Positions 28,364-38,200 of a stretch of 64,000 nt of DNA are shown piece by piece. How positions within the stretch are numbered: the stretch's first letter is position 1; every line of letters begins with the position of its first letter. A program made the translations under genes and the position numbers. The notes beneath the pieces were generated by a model. It did no database searches. It was not told where the DNA came from and saw only the letters and a program-made list of their open reading frames with translations. This stretch comes from Micromonospora lupini str. Lupac 08 (GTDB lineage: Bacteria; Actinomycetota; Actinomycetes; Mycobacteriales; Micromonosporaceae), in NCBI RefSeq assembly GCF_000297395.2, contig NZ_HF570108.1, positions 4,429,910 through 4,493,909 of the forward strand. Direction: 5' to 3'.

Positions 28364-28413
28364 GACGCACTCCCTGCGGGGCCCTGCAGTCGGGGCTGCG
28401 CGGGGAGAGCGTC
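28364..28413. terminator. Bidirectional terminator between convergent genes
   Basis: A long interrupted stem (GACGC, CTCCC and GC pairing with GC, GGGAG and GCGTC) lies between the protease stop at 28353 and the stop of the minus-strand regulator gene at 28417. Confidence 0.65.
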
Positions 28414-28416
28414 GTT

Positions 28417-29187
28417 TCAGCCCGGCAGTGCCGCTTTCACCACCAGCGAGGCGGCAGGCGGCGGGAGCGGAACATTGATAACGAGGTCCTCCCCGCGGTC
28501 TTCGAGCGGGCCGAGCACCACGGCGACCTCGTAGCGATTGGGCTCGGCCCAGATCTCGGACCAGGTCAGGGATGGGCACAGCAGCTCTCGCGGACCGAGC
28601 TGCTGTTGGTGAGGTTTGCCGGGAGTGAGAACGAACCCATATCCGATCGCGTCGACGCTCTGGGCCCTGGTGTCGCCCGGATTGTTGACCATCGGCCCTC
28701 CGCCGACAATGACGCCGTCCTTCAGGTAGAGCACCTGAAGGAGTGACGGCGGACTGGAGATCACCTGGACCGCCCGCGTGGCGACGAATGTCACGGTTAC
28801 CGCGGGACCCGAGTGGCTGTTCACCTTGGCTACCGAGGACACCTCTGCCGTGAGGATGCCTTCCGAAGGTGAACCGGGGTGGTCGTAGCGGTCGCCGCAG
28901 AGGTACACCCCAGGCTCCTCTTCGGTGGCGGCGGTAGACCCGGTGGGAGTCGACGGCCTCGGTGTGGCGCCCGTGTCGGTGATCGGGCCACCGCCACCGA
29001 AGATCCCGGCCGCGGCGACCGTCACCAGCGAGACCACCATGATCGAAGCCGCGCCGGCGCCGGCCGCCAGGACATTGCGCCGTCGTCGGACACGTGCACG
29101 CAGGCGATCGGTGGCGAACGACGGCGGAGCGGCGCGGTCTGCCAAGTTCGCAAGCCGCTCCCGGAAAAGACGATCATCGGACGGCAC
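28417..29187 (-). CDS. Membrane protein co-encoded with a SigE-family sigma factor (putative anti-sigma/regulator)
   Basis: The preferred start is the GTG at 29187, which has GGGAGG six bases upstream. It gives a 256-residue product; a reading from 29211 is also possible. A short cytoplasmic part (LFRERLANLADRAAPPS, RLRARVRRRRN) is followed by one membrane helix (VLAAGAGAASIMVVSLVTV) and a secreted domain with a disulphide-capable pair (YLCGD, ELLCPS). The gene overlaps the end of the sigma factor gene by 14 bases, so the two are coupled. Position and topology are those of a membrane anti-sigma or sensor protein, though no zinc-binding anti-sigma motif (HxxxCxxC) is present. The regulator role is inference. 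Confidence 0.75.
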   Translation of the reverse strand: MPSDDRLFRERLANLADRAAPPSFATDRLRARVRRRRNVLAAGAGAASIMVVSLVTVAAAGIFGGGGPITDTGATPRPSTPTGSTAATEEEPGVYLCGDRYDHPGSPSEGILTAEVSSVAKVNSHSGPAVTVTFVATRAVQVISSPPSLLQVLYLKDGVIVGGGPMVNNPGDTRAQSVDAIGYGFVLTPGKPHQQQLGPRELLCPSLTWSEIWAEPNRYEVAVVLGPLEDRGEDLVINVPLPPPAASLVVKAALPG

Positions 29188-29686
29188 AGTCGTCCTCCCT
29201 GGTGTCGTCATCCAGCAGCCCGGCCAGGCGGCGTCTGCCGTCGTGCAGGTAGCGCTTCACCGAGCCGGCGGCGCAGCCGAGGTGCGCGGCGATTTCCGGA
29301 ATGGGTAGATCAACGTGGTAGTAGAGGACGACACACGCCCGTTGTCGTGGGGTGAGGGCCAGGAGCGCCGCCCGTAGGTCATGTCGCGCATCGACGGAAG
29401 GCGAGTCGTCCTCGGTCCGGTCCGGTGCCACCGCGAACGGCATCACCCGCCGCCACACGTCGCGCCGGCGGACCCGGTCGAGGTAGAGGTTGAGGACGGC
29501 CTTGCGGACGTACTGCTCGGGGTTGTCGATCTCGTCGCGTCGGGGCCGGGTGAATGCCCGCACCAACGCGTCCTGCACCAGGTCTTCGGCGTCGCTGTCG
29601 TTGCCGCACAGCAGGTAGGCGTAGCGCTTCAGCGCCGCGCCTCTGGTGTTGACGAGATCCGTCAGCACCTGCTCCCAACCGGCCAC
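29174..29686 (-). CDS. SigE-family ECF-type RNA polymerase sigma factor
   Basis: This 170-residue protein has sigma region 2 (RYAYLLCGNDSDAEDLVQDA, then NPEQYVRKAVLNLYLDRVRR) and region 4 (LALTPRQRACVVLYYHVDLP, then IPEIAAHLGCAAGSVKRYLH). The size and the DAEDLVQDAL and GSVKR motifs are those of the actinobacterial SigE-type group, whose genes usually precede a membrane protein gene as here. The ATG at 29686 is followed by MAGWEQVLTDLVNTRG. It would direct RNA polymerase to a small regulon when its partner releases it; the target promoters are unknown. Confidence 0.92.
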   Translation of the reverse strand: MAGWEQVLTDLVNTRGAALKRYAYLLCGNDSDAEDLVQDALVRAFTRPRRDEIDNPEQYVRKAVLNLYLDRVRRRDVWRRVMPFAVAPDRTEDDSPSVDARHDLRAALLALTPRQRACVVLYYHVDLPIPEIAAHLGCAAGSVKRYLHDGRRRLAGLLDDDTREDDCAVR

Positions 29687-29844
29687 AACAGGGTCCCCTC
29701 GGCGTTGTCCTCAGTATCTTGGACGAACCAGAGGCCGCTCCGGTTGGGGCACGACCGATACCATCGGCGAGTCACCGGGTGTCAGCGGCGGCGAAGGACC
29801 GCAGCGGCAGGCTCCCGGCCCGGACCGGAGGGGTGGACGTTCCG

Positions 29845-30339
29845 ATGGTTGACCTACGCGCCGGGCTCCTGGCGACGACGCTCGTCATCGCCCTCGCGGG
29901 ATGCTCCGACAGTGCCCCGGATGGGGGGCCGCCAGACCGGACCGCCAGCGCGAGCCCGGCACCGGTACGGACCGACAGGGACCCGATCGCCGAACGGTTT
30001 CCGCGCCTCGGCACCTTCATCGACGTCCACTGGCAGACGGCACCGGCCGGGGCTGACAGCCGCGTCACCGTGCCGGGCCCGACCGACACGCGCATCGAGG
30101 CACTTGTCGTGCTGCGACCCGACACCATTGCCACAACCATCAAGGGGTACGAGTGGCAGCCCGCTCCGCCCGGTTGGGAGGCGTCGGTGAGCACCGAGTT
30201 GCGTCCGTTCCTGCCCACCGGTGGGACCTGGCAGGTCAGCGAGAAGTACGCCGAGGACGTGCGGACGGCACAGTACGGCGGCACCGTCTATCTCGACGCC
30301 GGCAGCGGCACGGTCTTCCTGCGGGTCATCGACAGTTGA
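29845..30339 (+). CDS. Lipoprotein of unknown function
   Basis: The chosen ATG at 29845 gives a 164-residue lipoprotein: MVDLRAGLLATTLVIALAGC has the lipobox cysteine at residue 20. The upstream frame to 29719 is open but lacks signal character. The mature domain has tryptophans in IDVHWQTAPAGADSRVT and YEWQPAPPGWEAS and ends TVYLDAGSGTVFLRVIDS. No family is recognised. It is divergent from the sigma factor gene, so the two could share a regulatory region. Confidence 0.8.
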   Translation: MVDLRAGLLATTLVIALAGCSDSAPDGGPPDRTASASPAPVRTDRDPIAERFPRLGTFIDVHWQTAPAGADSRVTVPGPTDTRIEALVVLRPDTIATTIKGYEWQPAPPGWEASVSTELRPFLPTGGTWQVSEKYAEDVRTAQYGGTVYLDAGSGTVFLRVIDS

Positions 30340-30385
30340 CCCAGCCGACGGGTGACGCGCCACTCGTACGGGTAGGGTCCCGATC

Positions 30386-31222
30386 ATGGCGATTCCCCAC
30401 CTGACGGCCGCCGACGGCACCTCGCTGCCGGCGATCGGGCTCGGCACGTACCAACTGAACGGCGCGGCGGGCGTCGACGCGATCGGTCAGGCGATCCGGG
30501 CGGGTTACCGGCTGATCGACTCGGCGGTGAACTACGAGAACGAGGGCGCGGTCGGCCGGGCCGCCCGTGCGGCGGACGGCGTACGCGGCGAGCTGGTCGT
30601 CACCTCGAAGCTGCCGGGGCGGCACCACAGCTTCGACGAGGCACTGACCACCATCGAGGAGAGTGTCTACCGCACCGGTCTGAACCGGATCGACCTCTAC
30701 CTGATCCACTGGCCGAACCCGAAGGTCGACAGGTACGTGCAGGCGTGGCGAGCGCTGATCGAGGCTCGGGAGCGCGGGCTGGTCCGACACATCGGCCTGT
30801 CCAACTTCCTGCCTGAGCACATCGACCGGCTGGTGGCCGAGACCGGGGTCGCCCCGGTGGTCAACCAGATCGAGGTGCACCCGTACTTCCCGCAGCAGGA
30901 GGCGATCGACTACCACCGGGAGCACGGGATCCTCGTGCAGGGCTGGAGCCCGCTGGGGCACGGCAACGACCTGCAACAGCACCCGACGCTCGTGGAGATC
31001 GCGGCTGCCCACGGCATCAGCCCGGCGCAGGCCATCCTCGCCTGGCACGTGGCCCGCCAGGTGATCCCGCTGCCCAAGGCCGCCTCCCCGCAGCGCCAGA
31101 TCGAGAACCTGGACGTCTTCGGGGTCCAGCTCACCGACGCGGAGATCGAGGCCATCACCGCGCTGGGCCGCGCGGACGGGCGGCTCGCGGACCAGGATCC
31201 GGCGGTGTACGAGGAGTTCTGA
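30386..31222 (+). CDS. Aldo/keto reductase (2,5-diketo-gluconate reductase-like)
   Basis: This 278-residue protein has the complete AKR tetrad: D45 and Y50 in LIDSAVNYENE, K75 in VTSKLPG and H108 in LIHWP. The NADPH-binding tail is present (IPLPKAASPQRQIENL). The family reduces aldehydes, ketones and sugar-derived carbonyls with NADPH in the cytoplasm. The ATG is at 30386. It starts 47 bases after the lipoprotein gene and may be transcribed with it, but no functional link is evident. Substrate cannot be told from sequence. Confidence 0.93.
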   Translation: MAIPHLTAADGTSLPAIGLGTYQLNGAAGVDAIGQAIRAGYRLIDSAVNYENEGAVGRAARAADGVRGELVVTSKLPGRHHSFDEALTTIEESVYRTGLNRIDLYLIHWPNPKVDRYVQAWRALIEARERGLVRHIGLSNFLPEHIDRLVAETGVAPVVNQIEVHPYFPQQEAIDYHREHGILVQGWSPLGHGNDLQQHPTLVEIAAAHGISPAQAILAWHVARQVIPLPKAASPQRQIENLDVFGVQLTDAEIEAITALGRADGRLADQDPAVYEEF

Positions 31223-31380
31223 CGTACCCGCTGACGGCGGGTGGGGTGGGCGTCAGCGCCCGACGACGACCGCATGCCGTAGCCCGGTGTCGCGTTGCCG
31301 GCGGTGGCGGGCTGAGGGCCGCGCACCAACGGCCTGGGCGTCGCCGCCACGAAGCGTGACCTCCGGACGGGCGGACGTGC

Positions 31381-31409
31381 GTCACCCGGGCCGGACCGGC
31401 CCGGGTGAC
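31381..31409 (-). terminator. Terminator after the phospholipase C gene
   Basis: A perfect 12-base-pair stem (GTCACCCGGGCC with GGCCCGGGTGAC) and a 5-base loop lie 11 bases beyond the minus-strand phospholipase stop. It would also serve the converging aldo/keto reductase. Confidence 0.75.
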
Positions 31410-31420
31410 CGCGACGTCGT

Positions 31421-33490
31421 TCAGACGAGCCCGCCGAGCGACGGGTCGCTGATGCTGTCCTTGCCGTTCTCGACGTGGCCGGCGTACCGGCACGCGAAGC
31501 CGGCGTCACCCGCGACGGTGAGAGTCAGGTCGTACCAGCCGTGGGTGCGGGTGAGCGCCCACGTCGCCCGCTCGGTCTCGCCGGGCCGCAGCGACAGCGT
31601 GACCGGCCGGGAGTGGTACCCGTCCCGGACGGTCACCTCGACCCGCTTCGCGCCCCGGTTGCCCAGCGTGAGGACGATCTGGTGGTGGTGCTCGTCGTAC
31701 GAGGCGGTGACGTCGACGTGCGACCGGCCGCCCGCGAAGCGGCGGTGGAAGCCGTTCGGCCCGTGCACCGACAGGTCGTAGGACGAGTCGACAGTCCAGG
31801 TGTCGGTGAGGCGCTTGCCCGGCTCGACCGTGTAGCTGCGCGGGGCCGCCGTGCTGCCGGCCTGACGGACCTGGAAGACCGCGGCAGCGCCGCCGGTGTT
31901 GCGGAAGTCGATCCGGTACGCGCCGTCGGCGACGTGGCCGTCGGCGTGCAGGGTGTACGGGATGGCCCGCGCCGGACGTACGCCGCGCTCCTGGCGAGGC
32001 AACCGCCCCTCGACCGGAGGCACCGGCACCTCGTCGGGGTGCCGAACAAGGTCGTCGGGCTTGAAGTCGTCGGTGTCCGGGAGCGTGACCTCACGCGACC
32101 GGTTCGGGTGCCGGAAGTCGAAGGCCGTGGTGAGGTCGCCGACGACGGCCCGTCGCCACGGGGTGATGTTCTTCTCGATCAGGTCCGGTCGGCCCTGCCC
32201 GAACCGCGTCTCCAGGAACTTGATCAGCGACGTGTGGTCGAAGACTTGGGAGTTCACGTAACCGCCGCGCGTCCACGGCGAAACGATGACCATCGGTACG
32301 CGGACGCCGAGGCCGTACGGGCCGGCCGGGTGGTCCGCGTCGCCGGGGAAGATCTCGTTGGTGGTCGGCACTGTCGACTGCCCGTGCTCGCGGGTCTGCG
32401 GAGGCGTCGGCGGGACCACGTGGTCGAAGAAGCCACCCTCCTCGTCGTACGTGATGAAGAGCGCCATCTTGCTCCACACCTCGGGGTGCGCGGCGAGGAT
32501 GTCGATGACCTGCGAGATGTACCAGGCGCCGAACGCCGGTCCCCAGTTCGGGTGCTCGGTGAACGCCTCGGGCGCGGTGATCCAGGAGACCTCCGGCAGG
32601 CGTCCGGCCTCGACGTCGGCCCGGAAGTCGGCGAGCAGCGCCTCCGGGTCGCGACCCTGGGTGCGGATCTCCGTGCCGGTCTTGGCGCGATCCGCGAGGG
32701 GCGTCCCGGGCTGCGCGTTCTGGTACTTGTGGAAGTAGAGCAGCGAGTTGTCGCCGTAGTTGCCGATGTAGGGGTCGTTCGTCCAGCCCCAGGAGCCGGC
32801 GGCGTTCAGGCCGGTGCCGACGTCCTGGTAGATCTTCCAGGAGATGCCGTTGCGCTCCAGCCGCTCCGGGTACGTCGACCAGTCGTAGCCGGCCTCCGCG
32901 TTGGTGATGACCGGGCCGCCGCCCCTGCCGTCGTTGCCGACCCAGCCGCTCCACATGTGGTAGCGGTTCGGGTCGGTCGGGCCCATCAGCGAGCAGTGGT
33001 AGCTGTCGCAGACGGTGAACGCGTCGGCGAGCGCGTAGTGGTAGGGCAGGTCCTGGCGGGTGTGGTACGTCATCGCGGTGACGCCCTTGTTGGGCACCCA
33101 CCCGTCGAACCGACCGTCGTTCCAGGCGGCGTGCCCGTCGTTCCAGCCGTGCGGCGGGTCCGGCAGGAAGGTCTGCCCGAGGTCCTTCACCTCGGGGCGG
33201 AACGGCAGCAACTCGTCCGTGCCGTTGGGCTGGTGCCACACGTCCTTGCCGGACGGCAGTGTCGCCGGATGCGGGTCACCGAAGCCGCGTACGCCCCGCA
33301 TGCTGCCGAAGTAGTGGTCGAATGATCGATTCTCCTGCATAAGGATGATCACGTGCTCGACGTCGTCGATCGAGCCGGTCCGGTTGTTCGCCGGAATGGC
33401 GAGAGCCTTGCTGAGATCCAACGGAAGCGCCGCGCCGATCGCGGGAACTCCCATTGCCTTGAGGAACGTACGGCGATCCACCGTGCCCAT
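31421..33490 (-). CDS. Secreted phosphocholine-specific phospholipase C (Tat substrate)
   Basis: The 689-residue protein begins with a twin-arginine signal (DRRTFLKAMG). The phosphoesterase domain starts at HVIILMQENRSFDHYFG and includes WITAPEAFTEHPNWGP and FITYDEEGGFFDHVVPP, typical of the acid phosphatase/phospholipase C family. The C-terminus contains two DUF756-type beta domains (one with TDTWTVDSSYDLSVHGPNGF, one with WALTRTHGWYDLTLTVAG). The enzyme hydrolyses phosphatidylcholine or related lipids outside the cell after folded export. Such genes are often phosphate-controlled, but no PHO box was identified here. The gene is divergent from the SEC-C protein gene. Confidence 0.93.
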   Translation of the reverse strand: MGTVDRRTFLKAMGVPAIGAALPLDLSKALAIPANNRTGSIDDVEHVIILMQENRSFDHYFGSMRGVRGFGDPHPATLPSGKDVWHQPNGTDELLPFRPEVKDLGQTFLPDPPHGWNDGHAAWNDGRFDGWVPNKGVTAMTYHTRQDLPYHYALADAFTVCDSYHCSLMGPTDPNRYHMWSGWVGNDGRGGGPVITNAEAGYDWSTYPERLERNGISWKIYQDVGTGLNAAGSWGWTNDPYIGNYGDNSLLYFHKYQNAQPGTPLADRAKTGTEIRTQGRDPEALLADFRADVEAGRLPEVSWITAPEAFTEHPNWGPAFGAWYISQVIDILAAHPEVWSKMALFITYDEEGGFFDHVVPPTPPQTREHGQSTVPTTNEIFPGDADHPAGPYGLGVRVPMVIVSPWTRGGYVNSQVFDHTSLIKFLETRFGQGRPDLIEKNITPWRRAVVGDLTTAFDFRHPNRSREVTLPDTDDFKPDDLVRHPDEVPVPPVEGRLPRQERGVRPARAIPYTLHADGHVADGAYRIDFRNTGGAAAVFQVRQAGSTAAPRSYTVEPGKRLTDTWTVDSSYDLSVHGPNGFHRRFAGGRSHVDVTASYDEHHHQIVLTLGNRGAKRVEVTVRDGYHSRPVTLSLRPGETERATWALTRTHGWYDLTLTVAGDAGFACRYAGHVENGKDSISDPSLGGLV

Positions 33491-33607
33491 AGCTCACCCT
33501 TTGTGCGGTCCGGTCGAGAAGCTGGCGATCTGACGCTAGCGAGGACTGGTTGACGGCAGATGGCCATAATTCGGCCGGGTGGAAGCACCCCGACGTACCG
33601 TGAGGTC

Positions 33608-34636
33608 GTGCCGACGAGAGACGTACTCACTAAGGCTGACCTCGCCGAACTCCGCCGCTCGGCGCTCGGGACGGCCGATCCGCTCGGTGTCGCCGCCGAC
33701 ATCGCCGAGGCGGTCGCGCAGGGCCGGCTGGAGGATCCGGACGACGCCGGTGACGCGCTGACCCTGGCCGCCGAGATCGCCCAGATCCGGGCCCGGCCCG
33801 ACGCCGCGCTGCGGTACGCCGACCAGGCGCTGGCGGCGTACCCGTCCGCCGACGATCCCCGGGCCGGCGTCGCCCGCGCGCTGCGCGCCCGGGTGATGTT
33901 CCTAGCCGGCGACCGGGACGACGAGGCGATGGCGGAGCTGACCGCGTTGCGCCCGTTGCTGCTCACGCAGCCCGACGCGCCCGCGTACGTCAGCGCGGCG
34001 CTGGACGCCGCCGGCCGCTCGGCGATCGCCGAGCGCTGGCTCAGCGAGGCGGTCGACACCCTGCTCGGCGAGCGCGCCACCGCCGCCGGGCAGCCGCCGG
34101 CCGACCCGGAGGTCGGCCCGCCGGACGCGCCCGGTGTGCTCTTCCTCCTGCTGCAACAGCGCCATCGCGTACGCCGGGATCTCAACCTGCCGCACGACCG
34201 GCAGGACGATCTGGCCGACCGCCTGGAGAACCAGCTCGTCCGCCGGGCCGCGGAGCGGCAGGGCGGCGAGACGGATCTGCTGCTCTGGCCCCGACCCGAG
34301 TTCGACCGTCTGCTCGCCGAGCACCCCGAGCTGACCGACGTGTACGGGCCGGACTGGGACGCGCACCGGGCCCGGCTGGAGAAGGAGCTGGTCCGGCTGA
34401 CGGGCGCCGGCCGGAGCGGGCTGGGTGTGTTCCGCGCGAGCGTGGCCGGTCTGGACGCGTTCGCCGGTCGACGCGACGGTGATCCGACCGACGCGGCGGT
34501 CCGGGCCGGCTACGCGGCCGAGGTGTCGGCGCGACCCGGCGCGCGGGTCCCGTGGCCACCCGAGCGCAACGACACGTGCTGGTGCGGCTCCGGCCTGAAG
34601 TACAAGAAGGACTGCCTGCCGCGCTCGCGCAGTTGA
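33608..34636 (+). CDS. SEC-C motif protein with helical repeat N-terminus
   Basis: The likely start is the GTG at 33608 (VPTRDVLTKADLAELRRSAL); an ATG at 33560 in the same frame cannot be excluded. The product is 342 residues. The N-terminal half is a TPR-like helical region (DAGDALTLAAEIAQI, DAALRYADQALAAYP). The middle has LLWPRPEFDRLLAEHPEL. The C-terminus ends with a SEC-C zinc motif, CWCGSGLKYKKDCLP. Compared with the usual C-x-C-x8-C-(C/H), the third ligand position is aspartate and a cysteine follows, so the site is atypical. SEC-C motifs mediate protein binding; the role of the whole protein is unknown. Confidence 0.8.
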   Translation: MPTRDVLTKADLAELRRSALGTADPLGVAADIAEAVAQGRLEDPDDAGDALTLAAEIAQIRARPDAALRYADQALAAYPSADDPRAGVARALRARVMFLAGDRDDEAMAELTALRPLLLTQPDAPAYVSAALDAAGRSAIAERWLSEAVDTLLGERATAAGQPPADPEVGPPDAPGVLFLLLQQRHRVRRDLNLPHDRQDDLADRLENQLVRRAAERQGGETDLLLWPRPEFDRLLAEHPELTDVYGPDWDAHRARLEKELVRLTGAGRSGLGVFRASVAGLDAFAGRRDGDPTDAAVRAGYAAEVSARPGARVPWPPERNDTCWCGSGLKYKKDCLPRSRS

Positions 34637-34721
34637 GCGTTGGCGCTGGGCACGCTCAGTCGGTACCGATAGCCTCCATGCCTGGATCATCGAGATCCGC
34701 CATGGCCGGAGGAGTCGCCGA

Positions 34722-35207
34722 ATGTTCGAGGAGTTCATGGGCATCCCCGCCCACCCGCTCGTGCTGCACGCCGCGGTCGTGTTCGTGCCGCTGCTGGCTC
34801 TCCTGACGATCGCCTACGCGCTCGTCCCGCTGGTCCGACCGCACACCCGCTGGGTGTTGGGCCTGCTCGCCGTGGGCGCGCCGATCTGCGCGCTGCTGGC
34901 GAAGTTCTCCGGTGACGCCTTCTTCGAGCGCATGCGCTCGGCCAACCGGGTCACGCCGGAGTTTCTCCCGAAGCTGGAGGCGCACCAGCACTTCGGTGAC
35001 CTCACCCTGTACGCGGCGATCGGGCTGGCGGTCGTGGCGCTGGCCCTGGTCTGGTTCGTCCCGCCGCGAACCGCCGAGGGCGTACGCCCCGGTCGGGCGC
35101 TGACCCTGGCGTTGCAGGTGTTGTCGCTGGTGGCCGCCGGCATCGCCGTCTACTACGTGGTCCGCACCGGCGACTCCGGGGCGAAGGCGGTCTGGGAGGG
35201 CCAGTGA
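34722..35207 (+). CDS. DUF2231 four-helix membrane protein
   Basis: This 161-residue protein begins MFEEFMGIPAHPLVLHAAVV, the hallmark of DUF2231 (HP-x-H-hydrophobic). Four membrane helices follow: VVFVPLLALLTIAYALVP, WVLGLLAVGAPICALLA, LYAAIGLAVVALALVWF and LTLALQVLSLVAAGIAVYY. The conserved histidines on the first helix and in EAHQHFGDLTLY suggest heme or metal coordination, as proposed for this family, but function is unproven. The gene is followed by a convergent terminator. Confidence 0.88.
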   Translation: MFEEFMGIPAHPLVLHAAVVFVPLLALLTIAYALVPLVRPHTRWVLGLLAVGAPICALLAKFSGDAFFERMRSANRVTPEFLPKLEAHQHFGDLTLYAAIGLAVVALALVWFVPPRTAEGVRPGRALTLALQVLSLVAAGIAVYYVVRTGDSGAKAVWEGQ

Positions 35208-35212
35208 CGCAC

Positions 35213-35248
35213 GCGGGTGCGGCCCGGCCGGAGCCTGACCGCACCCGC
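35213..35248. terminator. Bidirectional terminator
   Basis: A perfect 10-base-pair stem (GCGGGTGCGG with CCGCACCCGC) and a 16-base loop separate the converging DUF2231 and subtilase genes. Confidence 0.7.
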
Positions 35249-35259
35249 GCTTCGACACC

Positions 35260-38200
35260 TCAGCCGGCGTGGTACGCCCGGATGATGGTCTGGTCGATGC
35301 CGCTGCCGCCGTTGCCGGCGGCCCGCACGCGCAGCGAGACTGCCTGCCCGGACGCGGCCTTCGGCAGGTCGACCCGGTAGGCGTCGCCGCTGCCGGTGAC
35401 CCGGGCGGCCTTCCAGGTGGCGCCGTCGTCGGTCGAGGTCCAGACCTGCATCGACGTCACCTTCTGCGCCTTGACACCGTGCGCCTGCCGGACGGCCAGC
35501 TCGGCCGTTCCGCCGACCGGGTGGTTGGTGGTGTCCATCGGCAGGGCGTAGTCGAGCGCGAGCAGCGGCAACGGCACGCTGCCGGTGCCGTCCGGCCCGG
35601 CGGACCGGAACGTCCACGAGGTGGTGACCCTGGTCGAGATCGGCAGGATCAGGCTCGTGTCGACGTCGAGGCTCACCCGGTAGTCGGCCATCGCCTGCCC
35701 GACGGTGAAGTCACCGAACGGGCCGCTGCGCTCGTCGAGCAGCGTGCCGTTGCGGTACAGCGACAGGGTGCGCTTCACGCCGATCGTCTCGCCGTACAGG
35801 CAGTCGGCACGCTGGTGCTGGTCGGTAAGCGTCACCAGGTCGATGTGCAGGTTGCCCCGGGTCCGCGAGGGCGGGGTGGCGCAGCTCCAGCCGTCGCCGG
35901 CCGGGTCGTCGTACCACCCGGAGTGCAGGGGCTGACGCGCCCAGACCTTGCTCTGCCGGCTACCCGGCCGGTAGCTGCGGGGCGCCTCGTCGGCGCCCAG
36001 GCCGCCGTAGACGCCCTGGTCGGCCCAGAGGATGTCGGGCGAGAGGTAGTCGGTCCGGTACGGCGGCAGGTTCCCCTCGTGGGTCTGGGTCACCGGCACA
36101 CCGTCGCGGGTGAGGCCGGTGCGGACCAGCCCGGTGAACATCTCCGGCGAGTCCGTCTGGTGGAACCGCTCGTCGATCCGGGCCAGTGTGGCCTGCTCGG
36201 ACCGACTCACCCGGTACGCCGGGTCGGCCGGCACGCCGCCGACGTACTCGTGCACGAGGTTGTAGCGGTACGGCGCGGCGGTGCCGGCCGGCGAGTCCAG
36301 GTTGGCCGCCGCCCAGGTGCGCAGCGATCCGATCCCGGGCTTCGGCAGCGCGGTGCTGCGGACCGTGGTGGCCCTCCCGTACCCGCTGATCTGGTGCCAC
36401 CAGGACAGGCCGTTCACCGAGGTCTGCACGTTTGTGAAGTCGACCCGGGTGGGCGTGGTGGGCGCCCCGTCGACCGTGACCGTCACCGGCCTGGCCCCCG
36501 CCGGGTCGAGCGTCACGCTCCGGGCGCCGCGCACGTCCAGGTCGGTCTCGCCGGCGAGCGTCGTCTCCAGCACGTCGCTGTCGACGTAGTACGCGACGGA
36601 GGCGCCGAAGACCGCGTACCGGCCGGCCGGAACCCGCAGGGTGAAGGTGTCACCGGGCGTACCGCCGCCCCCCTCGCGGTAGACGAGGGGATCGGTGAGG
36701 TTGGTGACCGTGAGGTTGATCCAGCTCTCCGCGCCGTCGCGCAGGCCGGGCAGCGGCTTCGTGTGGATCGTCAGGTCGTAGCTGGGCTGCTCGACGTAGA
36801 AGCTCACCGGCGTGGTCGCGACCACCCTGTGCCCGGTGCGGGCGGTGACGGTGGCCAGGTAGAAGCCCGGGCGGCTGGCCAGCGCCGCGCGGTTGATCCG
36901 CAGCGTCGCGTCCGCCGTGGCGCCGCGCTTGAGCGTCAGCCGGCCCGTCGAGAGCGACGCCGCGCCGTGGGGCACCGGCTGACCGTCGTGGTTGACGAGC
37001 GACACGTCGAGGTCGAGGACCGTCGTGGCCGGGGTGGACCCGCCGGTCCAGCTCAGCGTCGTGTCGCTGTGCCCGGACTGCGGGTACGCGAAGGTGCCGA
37101 GGTTGACCACCGGCTGGTTGCTGGTCGGGCCGCCGAGGGCCCGGGCCGCGTTGAGCCGGCCGGCCCCGACGGCGTACGCGTCGACGCCGATCAGCGGGTC
37201 GGCGGCGCCGACGAGGGCGGCCTTGAGCCGGTCGCCGGTCCAGTCCGGATGCCGCTGGGCGAGCAGCGCCGCGGCGCCCGCCACGTGCGGGCTGGCCATC
37301 GAGGTGCCACTGAGGCCCTCGTAGTACCTGTCGATCGGGTCCTGGAGGTTGGTGCCGGCGGCACGGGCGGCGACGATGTCGACGCCGGGCGCGACCAGTT
37401 CCGGCTTGGCCACGTGGCTGGTGACCAGTGGGCCTCGGCTGGAGAAGTCAGCGAGTTTGTCGTCGCGGTCGACGGCGCCGACGGTGAGCGCGCTGCTGGC
37501 CGAGCCGGGCGAGGAGATCTCGGCGCCGCTGTTGCCGGCGGCGATGACGAAGAGCGCACCGGTGGACTTGCTCAGGCCGTCCACGGCGAGCGAGAGCGGG
37601 TCGCTGCCGTCGTCCGGGGCGCTCCCGCCGAGGCTCATGTTGATGACGTCGGCGCGGGCGGCGGCCCACTCCATGCCGGCGATGATGCCGGAGTCGGCGC
37701 CGGAGCCGTGGTCGTCGAGGACCTTGCCGATCACCAGCTTGGCGTCGGGCGCCACGCCACGACGCTGGCCGTGGGCGGCCGCCCCGGTTCCGGCGATGGT
37801 CGACGCGACGTGCGTACCGTGGCCGTTGTGGTCGACGGCGTCACCGCCCTCGGCGGTGAAGTCGGCCCGCTCGACGACCCGGCCGGCCAGGTCGGGGTGG
37901 GTGAAATCGGCGCCGGTGTCGAGCACCGCGACCCGCACGCCCGTGCCCGTGTAGCCGGCCTTCCACGCCTCCGGCGCGGCGATCTGGTCCAGGTTGGGGT
38001 CCAGTTTTCCGTGCTTGTCGGCCTCGGTCAGGGCGGTGGCGCGGACCTTGCGGTCGAGCCAGACCTTTTTGGCGCCGGCGAGCAGCGAGGTGGTCGCGAG
38101 CTTCGCGCCGGCCGGGCTCTTCTTGGGTACGTGGCCGGCCACCGCGCCGATGCTGGGCAGGGACCGCACGTCGCCGAGCGCGGCCACCCGGGCCGACGCG

